A DNA stretch of 64,000 bases from Nocardioides silvaticus (lineage in GTDB: Bacteria; Actinomycetota; Actinomycetes; Propionibacteriales; Nocardioidaceae), in the NCBI RefSeq assembly GCF_003160695.1, contig NZ_QGDD01000005.1:62001-126000 (forward strand), in the 5' to 3' direction. A program made the position numbers and the translations under genes. A model generated the notes under the pieces. The model did no database searches. It was not told the DNA's origin and saw only the letters and a list, made by a program, of their open reading frames with translations. The stretch's first letter is position 1, and the number at the start of each line of letters is the position of its first letter. This document shows positions 23,348-31,600 of the stretch, in pieces.

Positions 23348-24664
23348 GTGATCGGGATCCGGGCCTTCTGGTCGTCGCTCCCGACCGAGGGTCGGTGGCT
23401 GCTGTCGACCGTGGCGATCCAGACGCTCGGCCGCGGGCTGACCCTGCCGTTCACGATCATCTACCTCCACGAGGTGCGCGGGTTCGACCTCGGCCTGTCC
23501 GGCACCCTGATGAGCCTGATCGCGATCGCGGGGCTGGTCGTGACCGGCCCGGGCGGGTCGCTGACCGACCGGCTCGGGGCACGCACGGTCCTGCTTGCCG
23601 GCTGCGCCTCGATGGCCGCCGGCAACGTGCTGCTCGCCTTCGCGACCACGCCGGCCGGTGCCGCCGTCGCGCTCGTGCTGATCGGCATCAACTTCGGGGT
23701 CTCGTGGCCGGCGTTCAACGCACTCATCGCCGCGGTGGTCGAGGGCGACCTGCGGCAGAAGTACTTCGGCGTGAACTTCGCCCTGGTCAACCTCGGCATC
23801 GGCGTGGGCGGCATCGTCGGCGGGTTGTACGTCGACGTCTCGGACGCGAGCACCTTCACCGCGATCTTCCTGCTCGACGCCGCCACCGGCCTGATCCCGG
23901 CCGCGCTGCTGCTCGGACCGCTGCGCCGGGTCAGCGGGCGGGCCGAGCCGCCGGACGAGGACGGGACGGCGGAGCCGCCGAGCTACCGGGCGATCCTGCG
24001 TCGGCCCGAGGTGCTGTGGCTGAGCGGGCTCACCTTCGTGGCGGTCTTCGTCGGCTACGGCCAGTTCGAGGCCGGGTTCCCCGGCTACGGGCGGCAGGTC
24101 GCCGAGGTGTCGACCCGGGTCGTCGGGCTCGCGTTCGCCGTCAACACCGCGGTCATCGTCGTCCTCCAGTTCACGGTGCTGAACCGGATCTCCGGCCGCC
24201 GCCGCACCCGCGTGATCGCCGTGATGGCCGTCGTCTGGGCGGCGTCGTGGCTGCTGCTCGGCGCAGCCGGGCTGGTGCCCGCCTCCGCGCTCGCCGCGAT
24301 CGGGATGCTGGCCTTCATGGGCGTCTTCGCGTTCGGCGAGACGCTGATGCAGCCGACGGTGCCCGCGATCGCCAACGACCTCGCGTCCGACCACACCCGC
24401 GGCCGCTACAACGCGATCAGCGCCGGCGCGTTCCAGGCCGGCGCGATCGCCGGGCCGGTGGTCGCGGGGTTCCTGCTCGAGCACGACCTGGCCTCGGCGT
24501 ACGTCGGGCTGATGGTGGTCGGGTGCCTCGGCATCGCGGCGATGGCCTACGCGCTCGAGCGGCGGATCCCGCCCGCCGCCAACGGCGTCCCGGGCGACGC
24601 GGCCATCGACCCCTCGGCCGGGGCCGGCGATCCTGCAGCACCGCCGGCGGTCGTGCCGGACTGA
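23348..24664 (+). CDS. MFS transporter
   Basis: A 438-residue major facilitator protein with twelve predicted helices and a polar C-terminal tail. Loop 2-3 reads GGSLTDRLGARTVLLAG, the MFS A motif, and the middle loop is SGRAEPPDEDGTAEPPSY. The later segment FGETLMQPTVPAIANDLASDHTRGRYNAI resembles bacterial MdtH/YdeE-type exporters. It starts at GTG 23348. The substrate is unknown. It is convergent with the FMN reductase gene, across a 14-bp gap. Confidence 0.9.
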   Translation: MIGIRAFWSSLPTEGRWLLSTVAIQTLGRGLTLPFTIIYLHEVRGFDLGLSGTLMSLIAIAGLVVTGPGGSLTDRLGARTVLLAGCASMAAGNVLLAFATTPAGAAVALVLIGINFGVSWPAFNALIAAVVEGDLRQKYFGVNFALVNLGIGVGGIVGGLYVDVSDASTFTAIFLLDAATGLIPAALLLGPLRRVSGRAEPPDEDGTAEPPSYRAILRRPEVLWLSGLTFVAVFVGYGQFEAGFPGYGRQVAEVSTRVVGLAFAVNTAVIVVLQFTVLNRISGRRRTRVIAVMAVVWAASWLLLGAAGLVPASALAAIGMLAFMGVFAFGETLMQPTVPAIANDLASDHTRGRYNAISAGAFQAGAIAGPVVAGFLLEHDLASAYVGLMVVGCLGIAAMAYALERRIPPAANGVPGDAAIDPSAGAGDPAAPPAVVPD

Positions 24665-24678
24665 CAGCTGCGGCTCGG

Positions 24679-25233
24679 TCAGCTGCGCACGGTCGCGAGC
24701 GCGCCGGCCCAGGACTCGAGCTGGTCGAACATCGTGCCCAGCGCCTCGACGTTGGCGGGCTCCGGCTTGAAGTCCTGGAAGTCCTCCCAGTCGTTGTAGA
24801 GCGACAGGGCGACCTGCTGGCGGACGTGGGCCATCTGGAGCTCGCTGGCGATCGCGCGCAGGTTCTCGACCGCGCGGGCGCCGCCCAGCGAGCCGTAGCC
24901 CACGAAGGCACACGCCTTGTCGTTCCACTCCGCGTAGAGGAAGTCGAGCGCGTTCTTCAGCGCCGCCGAGGTGGCGTGGTTGTACTCGGGCGTCACGAAG
25001 ACGAAGCCGTCGTACTGCGCGATGGTCTCGGCCCACTTCTTGGTGTGCTCGTGCTCGTACTGTCCCATCGACGGCGGCGTGCCCTCGTCGAGGAACGGGA
25101 GGTCGACCTCGCGGAGGTCGATCAGGTCGTAGGAGGCGTCACGGCTCGCCGCCTCCTTGTGGACCCAGTCGGCGACCGTCGCCCCCATCCGGTTGGGCCG
25201 GGTGCTTCCGATGATGATTGCGATCTCGGTCAT
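24679..25233 (-). CDS. NADPH-dependent FMN reductase
   Basis: A 184-residue flavodoxin-like reductase. The FMN phosphate loop is IIGSTRPNRMG, the second FMN contact is TPEYNHATSAALKNALDFL, and GYGSLGGARAVENLR is the third family signature. Such enzymes reduce FMN, azo dyes, quinones or chromate using NAD(P)H in the cytosol. The start at 25233 gives the standard length. It is divergent from the SDR gene across 83 bp, in which a KstR-like half-palindrome lies. Confidence 0.92.
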   Translation of the reverse strand: MTEIAIIIGSTRPNRMGATVADWVHKEAASRDASYDLIDLREVDLPFLDEGTPPSMGQYEHEHTKKWAETIAQYDGFVFVTPEYNHATSAALKNALDFLYAEWNDKACAFVGYGSLGGARAVENLRAIASELQMAHVRQQVALSLYNDWEDFQDFKPEPANVEALGTMFDQLESWAGALATVRS

Positions 25234-25293
25234 TGGTGTCCGGTACCCGGGTCCTCTGGCCGGAACCGGGGGTCGGGTCGACCCACCCGGAAC

Positions 25294-25307
25294 TAGAACA
25301 CGTTATC
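25294..25307. promoter_or_regulatory. KstR-like operator (degenerate)
   Basis: TAGAACACGTTATC lies 10 bp upstream of the SDR start codon. It fits the TnnAACnnGTTnnA pattern of the TetR-family steroid-catabolism regulator KstR at all fixed positions except the last. A better copy of the same sequence is at 52639-52654. Confidence 0.45.
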
Positions 25308-25316
25308 GTTCCGGGC

Positions 25317-26069
25317 GTGGACCGGTTCGCAGGCAAGGTCGTGCTCGTCACCGGCGCGTCGTCGGGGCTCGGCGCCGCGTGCGCTCGGCTGTTCGCCGCC
25401 GAGGGCGCACAGGTGCTGGCCGTGGCGCGGGACGCCGGCCGGCTGTCCGAGGTCGCGGCGAGCGCCGCCGAAGCGCCCGGCTCGATCTCCACCCACAGCG
25501 CCGACCTGGCCGACCCGGACGCCGCCGCCGGTGCCGTGGCCGCGTGCGTCGCGGAGCACGGCCGGCTCGACGCGCTGGTCAACAACGCCGGCCGGCACGA
25601 CTTCCGCCGTACGACCGAGGTCACCCGTGACCAGTGGCGCAACGACCTCGCGGTCAACCTCGACAGCGTCTTCTTCACCTCCCAGGCCGCGCTTCCCCAC
25701 CTGCTCGAGAGCAGCGGCAACATCGTCAACGTCGCGTCCGTGGCCGGCGTGATCGGCGAGGCCTACTCCGCCGCCTACACCGCCGCCAAGCACGGCGTCG
25801 TCGGGATGACCAAGGCCCTCGCCGTCGAGTACGCCCGCACCCCGGTGCGGGTCAACTGCGTCTGCCCCGGCGGTATGGACACCCCGCAAGCGCACACCAT
25901 CGACGTCCCCGACGGCGCCGACTGGGAGCTCATCATGCGCGTCGCCGCCCTCCGCGGCTTCATGTCCGCCGACCAGGTCGCCCGGGTCGTCGCCTTCCTC
26001 GCCTCCGACGACGCCGCCGCCGTCCACGGCAGCATCCTCACCGTCGACCAGGGCCACACGGCGGGCTGA
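25317..26069 (+). CDS. Short-chain dehydrogenase/reductase (SDR)
   Basis: A 250-residue classical SDR. The NAD(P)-binding glycine motif is VTGASSGLG at the N-terminus, NNAG follows, the catalytic Ser is in NIVNVASVAG, and Tyr/Lys are in YTAAK. The C-terminal VRVNCVCPGGMDTP and SDDAAAVHGSILTVDQG are typical. It oxidises or reduces an alcohol/ketone in the cytosol; the KstR-like element directly upstream hints at lipid or steroid substrates. Translation starts at GTG 25317, which places the first residues right before FAGKVVLVTG. The gene ends just before the repeat array. Confidence 0.92.
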   Translation: MDRFAGKVVLVTGASSGLGAACARLFAAEGAQVLAVARDAGRLSEVAASAAEAPGSISTHSADLADPDAAAGAVAACVAEHGRLDALVNNAGRHDFRRTTEVTRDQWRNDLAVNLDSVFFTSQAALPHLLESSGNIVNVASVAGVIGEAYSAAYTAAKHGVVGMTKALAVEYARTPVRVNCVCPGGMDTPQAHTIDVPDGADWELIMRVAALRGFMSADQVARVVAFLASDDAAAVHGSILTVDQGHTAG

Positions 26070-26165
26070 CTCCGGTCGCCGGGCGTCGTGGAGCGTCGTC
26101 GGTCGTCGAGTAGGAGCGAGCGCAGCGAGCACTCAGGTCGTCGAGTAGGAGCGAGCGCAGCGAGC

Positions 26166-26269
26166 GACGTATCGAGACGCCGCAACATACCCACAACCCT
26201 GCGGAAACCACCCGAGTGCAGGCGTCTCGATACGCCCTCGCGCTAGCGCGCTCGGGCTACTCGACGACC
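26166..26269. repeat. 104-bp repeat, copy 1 (inverted elements around a spacer)
   Basis: This copy opens with GACGTATCGAGACGCC and closes with GGCGTCTCGATACGCC plus a core containing CGCTAGCG and then GGGCTACTCGACGACC. The GTATCGAGACGCC/GGCGTCTCGATAC pair can form a 13-bp stem around a spacer of about 40 nt. It matches copy 2 at 101 of 104 positions by my count. Confidence 0.8.
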
Positions 26270-26501
26270 ACCGCCGCCCACGTCGTCGAGTAGGAGCGAG
26301 CGCAGCGAGCACTCAGGTCGTCGAGTAGGAGGGAGCGCAGCGAGCGCCCAGGTCGTCGAGTAGGAGCGAGCGCAGCGAGCGACGTATCGAGACGCCGCCC
26401 ACGTCGTCGAGCAGGAGCGAGCGCAGCGAGCACCCAGGTCGTCGAGTAGGAGCGAGCGCAGCGAGCACCCAGGTCGTCGAGTAGGAGCGAGCGCAGCGAG
26501 C

Positions 26502-26605
26502 GACGTATCGAGACGCCGCAACCTACCCACAACCCCGCGGAAGCCACCCGAGTGCAGGCGTCTCGATACGCCCTCGCGCTAGCGCGCTCGGGCTACTCGA
26601 CGACC
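26502..26605. repeat. 104-bp repeat, copy 2 (inverted elements around a spacer)
   Basis: This is the second copy of the 104-bp segment, differing from the first at three positions in the spacer. Its right edge overlaps the 3' end of the pterin dehydratase gene and supplies that gene's TAG stop and preceding Val-Val-Glu codons. Confidence 0.8.
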
Positions 26606-26919
26606 GGACCGGAGGGCTCGGCCTCGATTCCCAGCTCCGCGGCAGCGGCGGTGATCTCGCGGGCCAGCGCGACGTCGCGCTCGCTGAGGCCGTCGACCTC
26701 GTGGGTCGAGAGCCGCACGGTCACGGACGGGTAGCGGAGGTCGACGTCGGGGTGGTGGTCGGCGGCGTCCGCCAGCTCCCCGATGCGTACGACGAGCGCG
26801 ACGCCTCGGTCGAAGGAGCCGGTGCGGAACGTGGTGCCGACCTGCCCGGACTCGAGCACGCGCCACTCGGCCACGCCGTCGGCCCGGGTGAACTCCTCGC
26901 CGCTGATCTTCTCGACCAT
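26593..26919 (-). CDS. 4a-hydroxytetrahydrobiopterin dehydratase (pterin-4a-carbinolamine dehydratase)
   Basis: A 108-residue single-domain enzyme that dehydrates pterin-4a-carbinolamine, the product of pterin-dependent hydroxylation. The family core is DHHPDVDLRYPSVTVRLSTH with the conserved His pair at 55-56 and His73. Length and start (ATG 26919) are as expected. The last residues Pro-Val-Val-Glu and the TAG stop come from the flanking repeat array, so the original terminus may have been different. No pterin-dependent hydroxylase is nearby; in actinobacteria this small protein may have another role, for example in molybdopterin-related or stress functions. Confidence 0.88.
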   Translation of the reverse strand: MVEKISGEEFTRADGVAEWRVLESGQVGTTFRTGSFDRGVALVVRIGELADAADHHPDVDLRYPSVTVRLSTHEVDGLSERDVALAREITAAAAELGIEAEPSGPVVE

Positions 26920-26961
26920 GCTCCCGACGGTAGCCCGCCCGAGGGGACCCGCCCATGGTGA

Positions 26962-26995
26962 ACGGGCGGGTGGGACCGTGGTCCCACCCGCCCGT
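26962..26995 (-). terminator. Strong G+C-rich hairpin terminator
   Basis: ACGGGCGGGTGGGAC (26962-26976) and its perfect complement (26981-26995) form a 15-bp stem with a 4-nt loop. It lies 60 bp downstream of the small exported protein gene read leftward, and before the pterin dehydratase gene, so it most likely ends the transcript of the exported protein. Confidence 0.75.
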
Positions 26996-27054
26996 CCTGC
27001 AGGGGAGATGTTGAGTTGTGGGGAGGTGCTGACGTCATCGTGTGACGCCGGCGA

Positions 27055-27441
27055 TCACTTCTCCGGGACCGTGATGGTCGCGCTGACCGCCGCCTTGCAA
27101 CGCGCGGTCTTCTTGACCTTCGCGTAGAACTTCCCGGCCTGGCCGGTGTTGCCGGTGCTCCACACGCCGACGCCGTTCTGGACCTCGGTGGTGTCGGAGA
27201 CGACCCGGACGTCGTTGCCGCCGCCCTTGGTGCCGATCTGCTTGTAGAGCACGACCGTGCGGTTGCCCTCACAGGCGGCGCGGCTGCTCGACACGGTGCC
27301 GAACAGGTCGGAGCCGGCGCGGTCGATGGTCACCTTCGTGCCGGCAGGGGCGGCAGCGGAGGCGTGGGGGGCGAGGCCCAGCGGCAGCGCGATCAGCGCA
27401 GCTGCGGGGAGGACGTTACGGATGATGCGAAAGGTGTTCAT
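27055..27441 (-). CDS. Small secreted protein, function unknown
   Basis: A 128-residue exported protein. A signal peptide of about 29 residues ends at HASAAAPAG with an AxA cleavage site. The mature part is a predicted beta-rich domain (KVTIDRAGSDLFGTVSSSRAACEGNRTVVLYKQIG ... is too long to be a coil) with two cysteines, in AACEG and ARCKA, that could form a disulfide. It ends in VSATITVPEK. I recognise no enzymatic motif; the overall look is that of actinobacterial Ig-like or jelly-roll surface proteins. It lies downstream of the methyltransferase on the same strand and has its own strong terminator. Four bp-periodic sequences in its upstream region only weakly resemble SARP boxes. Confidence 0.75.
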   Translation of the reverse strand: MNTFRIIRNVLPAAALIALPLGLAPHASAAAPAGTKVTIDRAGSDLFGTVSSSRAACEGNRTVVLYKQIGTKGGGNDVRVVSDTTEVQNGVGVWSTGNTGQAGKFYAKVKKTARCKAAVSATITVPEK

Positions 27442-27501
27442 CGGTGGATCTTTCTGTGTCGGTTCTCTTGGGTTTCTCGTGGGGACTCGTGGGATGCCGG
27501 C

Positions 27502-27639
27502 TCAGAGCCGGCGGTCGTGGACCAGGACGACGCCGGCGGCGGCGAGGCCGCGGCCGGCCGAGGGCCGGTCGCTGCGCCGGGGGCGGCGCTTACGCCGCTC
27601 GGTGCGGCTCTCGGGGTCGGGGAGGGGGTGGGCGAACAT
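27502..27639 (-). CDS. Possible 45-residue basic peptide, unknown
   Basis: A short reading frame starts at ATG 27639 with AGAGGAA six bases upstream, 30 bp after the methyltransferase stop on the same strand. The peptide has a proline/acid-containing start (MFAHPLPDPES), a very basic middle (RTERRKRRPRRSDR) and a short hydrophobic tail. High G+C content makes chance frames likely, so this rests mainly on the ribosome-binding site and position. Confidence 0.35.
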   Translation of the reverse strand: MFAHPLPDPESRTERRKRRPRRSDRPSAGRGLAAAGVVLVHDRRL

Positions 27640-27669
27640 GGCGGTTCCTCTGCATCCGGGCGGGCGCCT

Positions 27670-28518
27670 TCAGGCGCGCTTCGCGGTCAGCACCAGGTAC
27701 TCCCAGTGCATGGTCGGGCGACCGTCGACGACGGTCAGGTGGTCGTTCATCACGGCGAGCAGCGCGGCGTCGAGCTCGGCGGCCGTGCCCTGGGACTCGG
27801 CGTGGCGGTAGGTGACGATCGTGGGGCCGTAGCTCCGCTTGAAGTAGTCGAGCACCTCCGCGGCAGTGGCGAAGTGGGTCACGACGAGCTGCTGGCGCTC
27901 CCACGTGACGGACTCGACGCGGTCGCCGAGCAGCTTCTCGACGTACGCCGGGTCGCCCCACAGCGGCGGGGGCATGGCGCCGGCCGGTGCCACGGGCGCG
28001 AACGGCTTCATGGCCTGGAACATCTGGCCGATGAAGCCCTCGGGGGTCCAGTTGAGGACGCCGAAGGTGCCGCCGGGACGGATCACGCGGAGCATCTCGT
28101 CGGCCGCACGCTGGTGCCGCGGCGCGAACATCACGCCGACCGAGGAGAAGGCGACGTCGAACTCGCCGTCGTCGTACGGCAGGTCCTCGGCGTCGGCGTC
28201 GTGCCAGTACAGCTCGACGCCGCGACGGTGCGCCTCGCGCATGCCCTCGGCGCACAGCTCGGGGGTGAGGTCGGAAGCGACGACCTTCGCGCCGCGCACG
28301 GCGGCGGGGATCGCGGCGTTGCCGGTGCCGGCGGCGACGTCGAGCACGGACTGGCCGGCCTCGATGCCGCAGGCGTCGACCAGGACCTCACCGACGGGGG
28401 TGATCAGGTCGCGGACCACGGCGGGGTAGTCGCCGGCGGCCCACATCGCGCGGTGCTTCTGCTTCACCGTGACCCAGTCGGTGCCGGCGGCGACCGGAGC
28501 GGTCGGGGTGGTGCTCAT
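27670..28518 (-). CDS. Class I SAM-dependent methyltransferase
   Basis: A 282-residue methyltransferase of the UbiE/Methyltransf_11 type. Motif I is VLDVAAGTGNAAI, the acidic ribose-binding residue follows in VVASDLTPEL, DAEDLPYDDGEFDVAF is motif II, and RVIRPGGTFGVLNW is post-motif III. The C-terminal half is helical and probably binds the acceptor, which is unknown. The start ATG 28518 has a GAGGAGAAACC site. Upstream lies a triple 11-bp-spaced heptamer box like those before the collagen-like cassettes, so the methyltransferase is predicted to be controlled by the SARP regulator encoded directly upstream. Confidence 0.9.
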   Translation of the reverse strand: MSTTPTAPVAAGTDWVTVKQKHRAMWAAGDYPAVVRDLITPVGEVLVDACGIEAGQSVLDVAAGTGNAAIPAAVRGAKVVASDLTPELCAEGMREAHRRGVELYWHDADAEDLPYDDGEFDVAFSSVGVMFAPRHQRAADEMLRVIRPGGTFGVLNWTPEGFIGQMFQAMKPFAPVAPAGAMPPPLWGDPAYVEKLLGDRVESVTWERQQLVVTHFATAAEVLDYFKRSYGPTIVTYRHAESQGTAAELDAALLAVMNDHLTVVDGRPTMHWEYLVLTAKRA

Positions 28519-28551
28519 GGTTTCTCCTCAGAGTTCGGGGTTCTGAGGAAG

Positions 28552-28594
28552 AGGTTCGTCGGGGCCCGTTGAGATCGGGTTGAGGTCCTGTGGA
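28552..28594 (-). promoter_or_regulatory. Putative SARP box and -10 element of the methyltransferase gene
   Basis: On the plus strand three heptamers CCGTTGA (28566-28572), GGGTTGA (28577-28583) and CTGTGGA (28588-28594) recur every 11 bp with 4-bp spacers. Read in the direction of the minus-strand gene, the last heptamer is followed after exactly 8 bp by GAACCT (28557-28552), which has the A and T positions of a -10 hexamer. The heptamer block ends 47 bp before the start codon. Confidence 0.6.
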
Positions 28595-28602
28595 GGCCCT
28601 TC

Positions 28603-31600
28603 TCAACGCCGGTCGGCAGGCGTGACCGGCATGCCGTCGCGGACCCGCGCGGCCGCCGCGCGGGCGCCCAGGTCCTCCATCAGCCGTACGGCGCGCGCCC
28701 GGTGCCGCTCCTCGCCGGAGTCGGCCAGCACCAGGGCCTCGGCGTAGGGCTCACCGTTGCCGGCCCACCACGCGGCGGCCTCGTCGGTGCGGCCCTCCGC
28801 AGCCAGGGCGAACGGGGCCGGCACGGACCCGCGCTCGACCGGGATCCCGAGCCGGTCGAGCCACGCGCCCAGCTCGCCGACCACCCAGTGCGCGCCGCGG
28901 ACCGTGCGGACCGCCGCCAGCTCCTGCGGCGCCTGGCCGGTCACCCGGTCGTCAGGCACGCCGGTCAGCCACATCACCTCGGCCAGGGCCGAGAAGACCG
29001 GGAGCCTCCGCAGCGGCTCGTCGATGGTGCGCATCAGCTCCCACGCGCGGCCGAGGGCAGACCGGTCGGGCTCGCCCGTCCGGCGCAGGGAGACCAGGGC
29101 GGCGACGAGGGACGGCCACAGGTGGGCCACCGGCATGCTCGTGCCCTCCAGGACCTTCTCGACGTCGGCCAGGGCGTCGTCCCACTCGCCACGCGCGTGC
29201 CGCAGCCGAGCGCGCACGCTGGTCTGCCAGTAGCTGCAGATCTCGATGCCGCGCTCGTCGGCGAACGGCAGCGACGTCGCCAGCACCCGGTCGGCCTCCG
29301 ACAGCCGGCGGTGCTCGAGGTCGAGTGTCACCAGCTGGGAGTAGCCGGTCGACGCCATGTCGTCCCACCCCTGCAGCCGCACGTGCTCGATGTGCTCGGC
29401 CAGGGGCTCCCGAGCGGCCGGGTCGTCGGTGGCCAGCGCCGCGAAGTGCTGGATCAGCTGCGCCCGGGACCGGAGGAACTCCTCGTCCACCTCGTCGGCG
29501 AGCGCCCCGGCCTGCTGCGTGCACGCCATCGCGAGCTCGAGGTCGCTGCGGTGGTAGGCGAGGAACGCCCGCGTGGCGAGGGCCGACCCGTGCGCCAGCT
29601 TCGCCCCGCTGTCCGCAGCGATGCGGGCCGCGCGGTCCGCGAGGTCCTCGGCCTCGTCGCCGTGCGCGCTGAAATACTCCATCACCGCGATCCGCTCGTG
29701 CGCGGCGGCGACCCCTGCCTCGTCACCGGCCGCACGCCACAGGGGCACCGTCGCGCGAGCGCTGGCGATGGCGTCCGGCAGCGTGTTCACGGTGTACTGC
29801 TCGAAGCTGAGCCGCTGGAGGAGCGCAGCCCGCTCGGCGGGATCGGTGCTGCGCAGGTGGTCGATCGCGACCTGGAGGAACGCCGCCGCCTCGTGGTGGG
29901 CGCCCGACCGCACCGACTCGTCCGCGGCGGCGATGGCGTAGCGGTGCGCCCGCTCGGCGTCGCGGGCAGCGACGGCGTGGTGGGTGAGGACCGCGGGCTC
30001 GACCACCCCGGCCCGCTCGAGGGCGTCCACGACGCGCAGGTGCAGCCTGGGCGCAGCGCCGATCGGGATGGTGCTCTCGATCGCCTGACGCGCGAGCTCG
30101 TGGCGGAAGGCCAACCCGCCGCGCGCATGGGTGAGCAGCCCGGTGTCCTCGAGCCGGCCGAACGCCGAGAGGTCGAGGTCAAGCACGGGCAACACGCGGT
30201 CGTCGAGCCGGTCGGGCGCGGTCGCCACCAGCTGCAGCACCTCGAGGTCGGCGTCGGTGACGTCGGCCGTCCGCGCCAGCACCGCGTCGCGGACGGTCCG
30301 CGGCAACGGCCGGTCCGGGTCCTTCACGATCTCGGTGACGAAGAACGGGTTGCCGCCGGCGAGCCGGTGCACCTGGTGCGGGTCCAGCCCGCTCCCCTCC
30401 ACCAGGCGGCGCACCCCGTCCTCGGACAGTGGGGCCAGCGTCAGCGTGCTCAAACGCTCGTGGTTGGCCATGTCGCCGAGCAGCTGGCGCGCCGGGTGCC
30501 GCGGCCCGATCTCGTGCTCGCGGTAGGTGACGAGCAGGGCGAGCGGCGCGGTGCCGATGCGGCGGGCGACGAACCGCAGCACGTCGGCGGTGGCGGCGTC
30601 GACCCAGTGCAGGTCCTCGACGACGAGCACGGTCGGCTCCTCGGTCAGCGCCCGGAGCACGTCCTCGCACACCTGGGTCAGGACGACGTCGTCCTCGCCC
30701 AGCACCGTGGTGAAGCCGGCTTCGGTGGCGATGTCGCGCAGCGGCCCGAGGCTGCGCGGCGTGCTGAGTGCCTCGCAGCCGCTGCGCAGCAGACGGATCC
30801 GCGGCCCGTCGGCGCAGGCGACCTGGACCAGCGTGGACTTGCCGGTGCCGGCATCACCCGCGACGGCGAGGCCGGACCCCTCCCCCCGTGCGGCTGCGGC
30901 GATGGCCTCGGAGAGCCGGGCCCGCTCGTGCTCGCGCTCGAGGAGCTCCATGTGGCCCTGGGCCAGGGAGCGCGCCGCGTGGGCCTCGAGACCAGGCGCC
31001 GCGGGGCCCGCGGCGGCTGCGGAGACCGCGGTCGAGACGGTGGACCAGCGTTGGGTGGCTTCCGCGGCGCCGACCGCGTCCAGGTCAGGGTCCTGCTGGA
31101 GCATCGAGGTCTCCAGGTCGCGGAGCTCGGGGCTGGGGTCGAGGCCGAGCTCCTCGGCCAGCCGGAGCCGGGTCGCAGCGGAGACGGCGAGCGCGTCGGC
31201 CTGCCGGCCGGAGCGGTAGAGCGCGAGCATCAGCTGGGCCGAGAAGCGCTCCCGGAACGGGTGCTCGTCGACGAGCGCCTGGAGCCGGGTGACCACGGCC
31301 CGGTGCCGGCCGAGTGCCAGCTGCGCGTCGAGCCAGGTCTCCCAGGCGACGAGCCGCAGCTCGCCGAGGTGGAGCACCGCCTGCGCGGCGAACTCCGGCG
31401 GGCCGAGGTCGACGAGCACGTCGCCGCGCCAGAGGTCGAGCGCGCGGCCGAGGACCTCGTCCGCCGCGGCCGGGCCGTCGGTCGCGGTGACGCGCTGGCC
31501 CTCGCGGACCTGCCGCTCGAACAGCTCGGCGTCGACGGCCGTCGGGTCGGTGTCGAAGCAGTAGCCGCCGCCCCTGCTCTCCAGGGTGGCCGGCACCGCC

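Larger units (their letters stand above)
26102..26605. repeat. Composite palindromic repeat array
   Basis: Eight direct copies of a 29-bp unit that begins GTCGTCGAGTAGGAGCGAGC start at 26102, 26137, 26282, 26317, 26352, 26403, 26438 and 26473. Within blocks the period is exactly 35 bp. The last unit of each block continues into GACGTATCGAGACGCC. Two nearly identical 104-bp segments end the two halves and contain an inverted relative of the unit with a different core (CGCTAGCG). Together they fill the more than 500 bp between the SDR gene and the pterin dehydratase gene. I see no gene here; apparent reading frames are products of the repeats. The pattern is that of clustered REP/BIME-like elements. 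Confidence 0.85.

Noticed and set aside
24665..24685. CAGCTG...CAGCTG as a terminator between convergent genes
   Set aside because: The six-base sequence is self-complementary and the stem would be weak and partly within the reductase gene; not convincing enough to list.
26243..26547. Protein-coding frames of about 95 residues with SLRSLLLDD repeats
   Set aside because: They are translations of the DNA repeat array, with no ribosome-binding site and low-complexity repetition.
26102..26605. CRISPR-like array of 29-bp repeats
   Set aside because: Spacers are only about 6 bp and nearly the same each time, units continue into palindromic extensions, and no cas gene is present. These are REP-like repeats.
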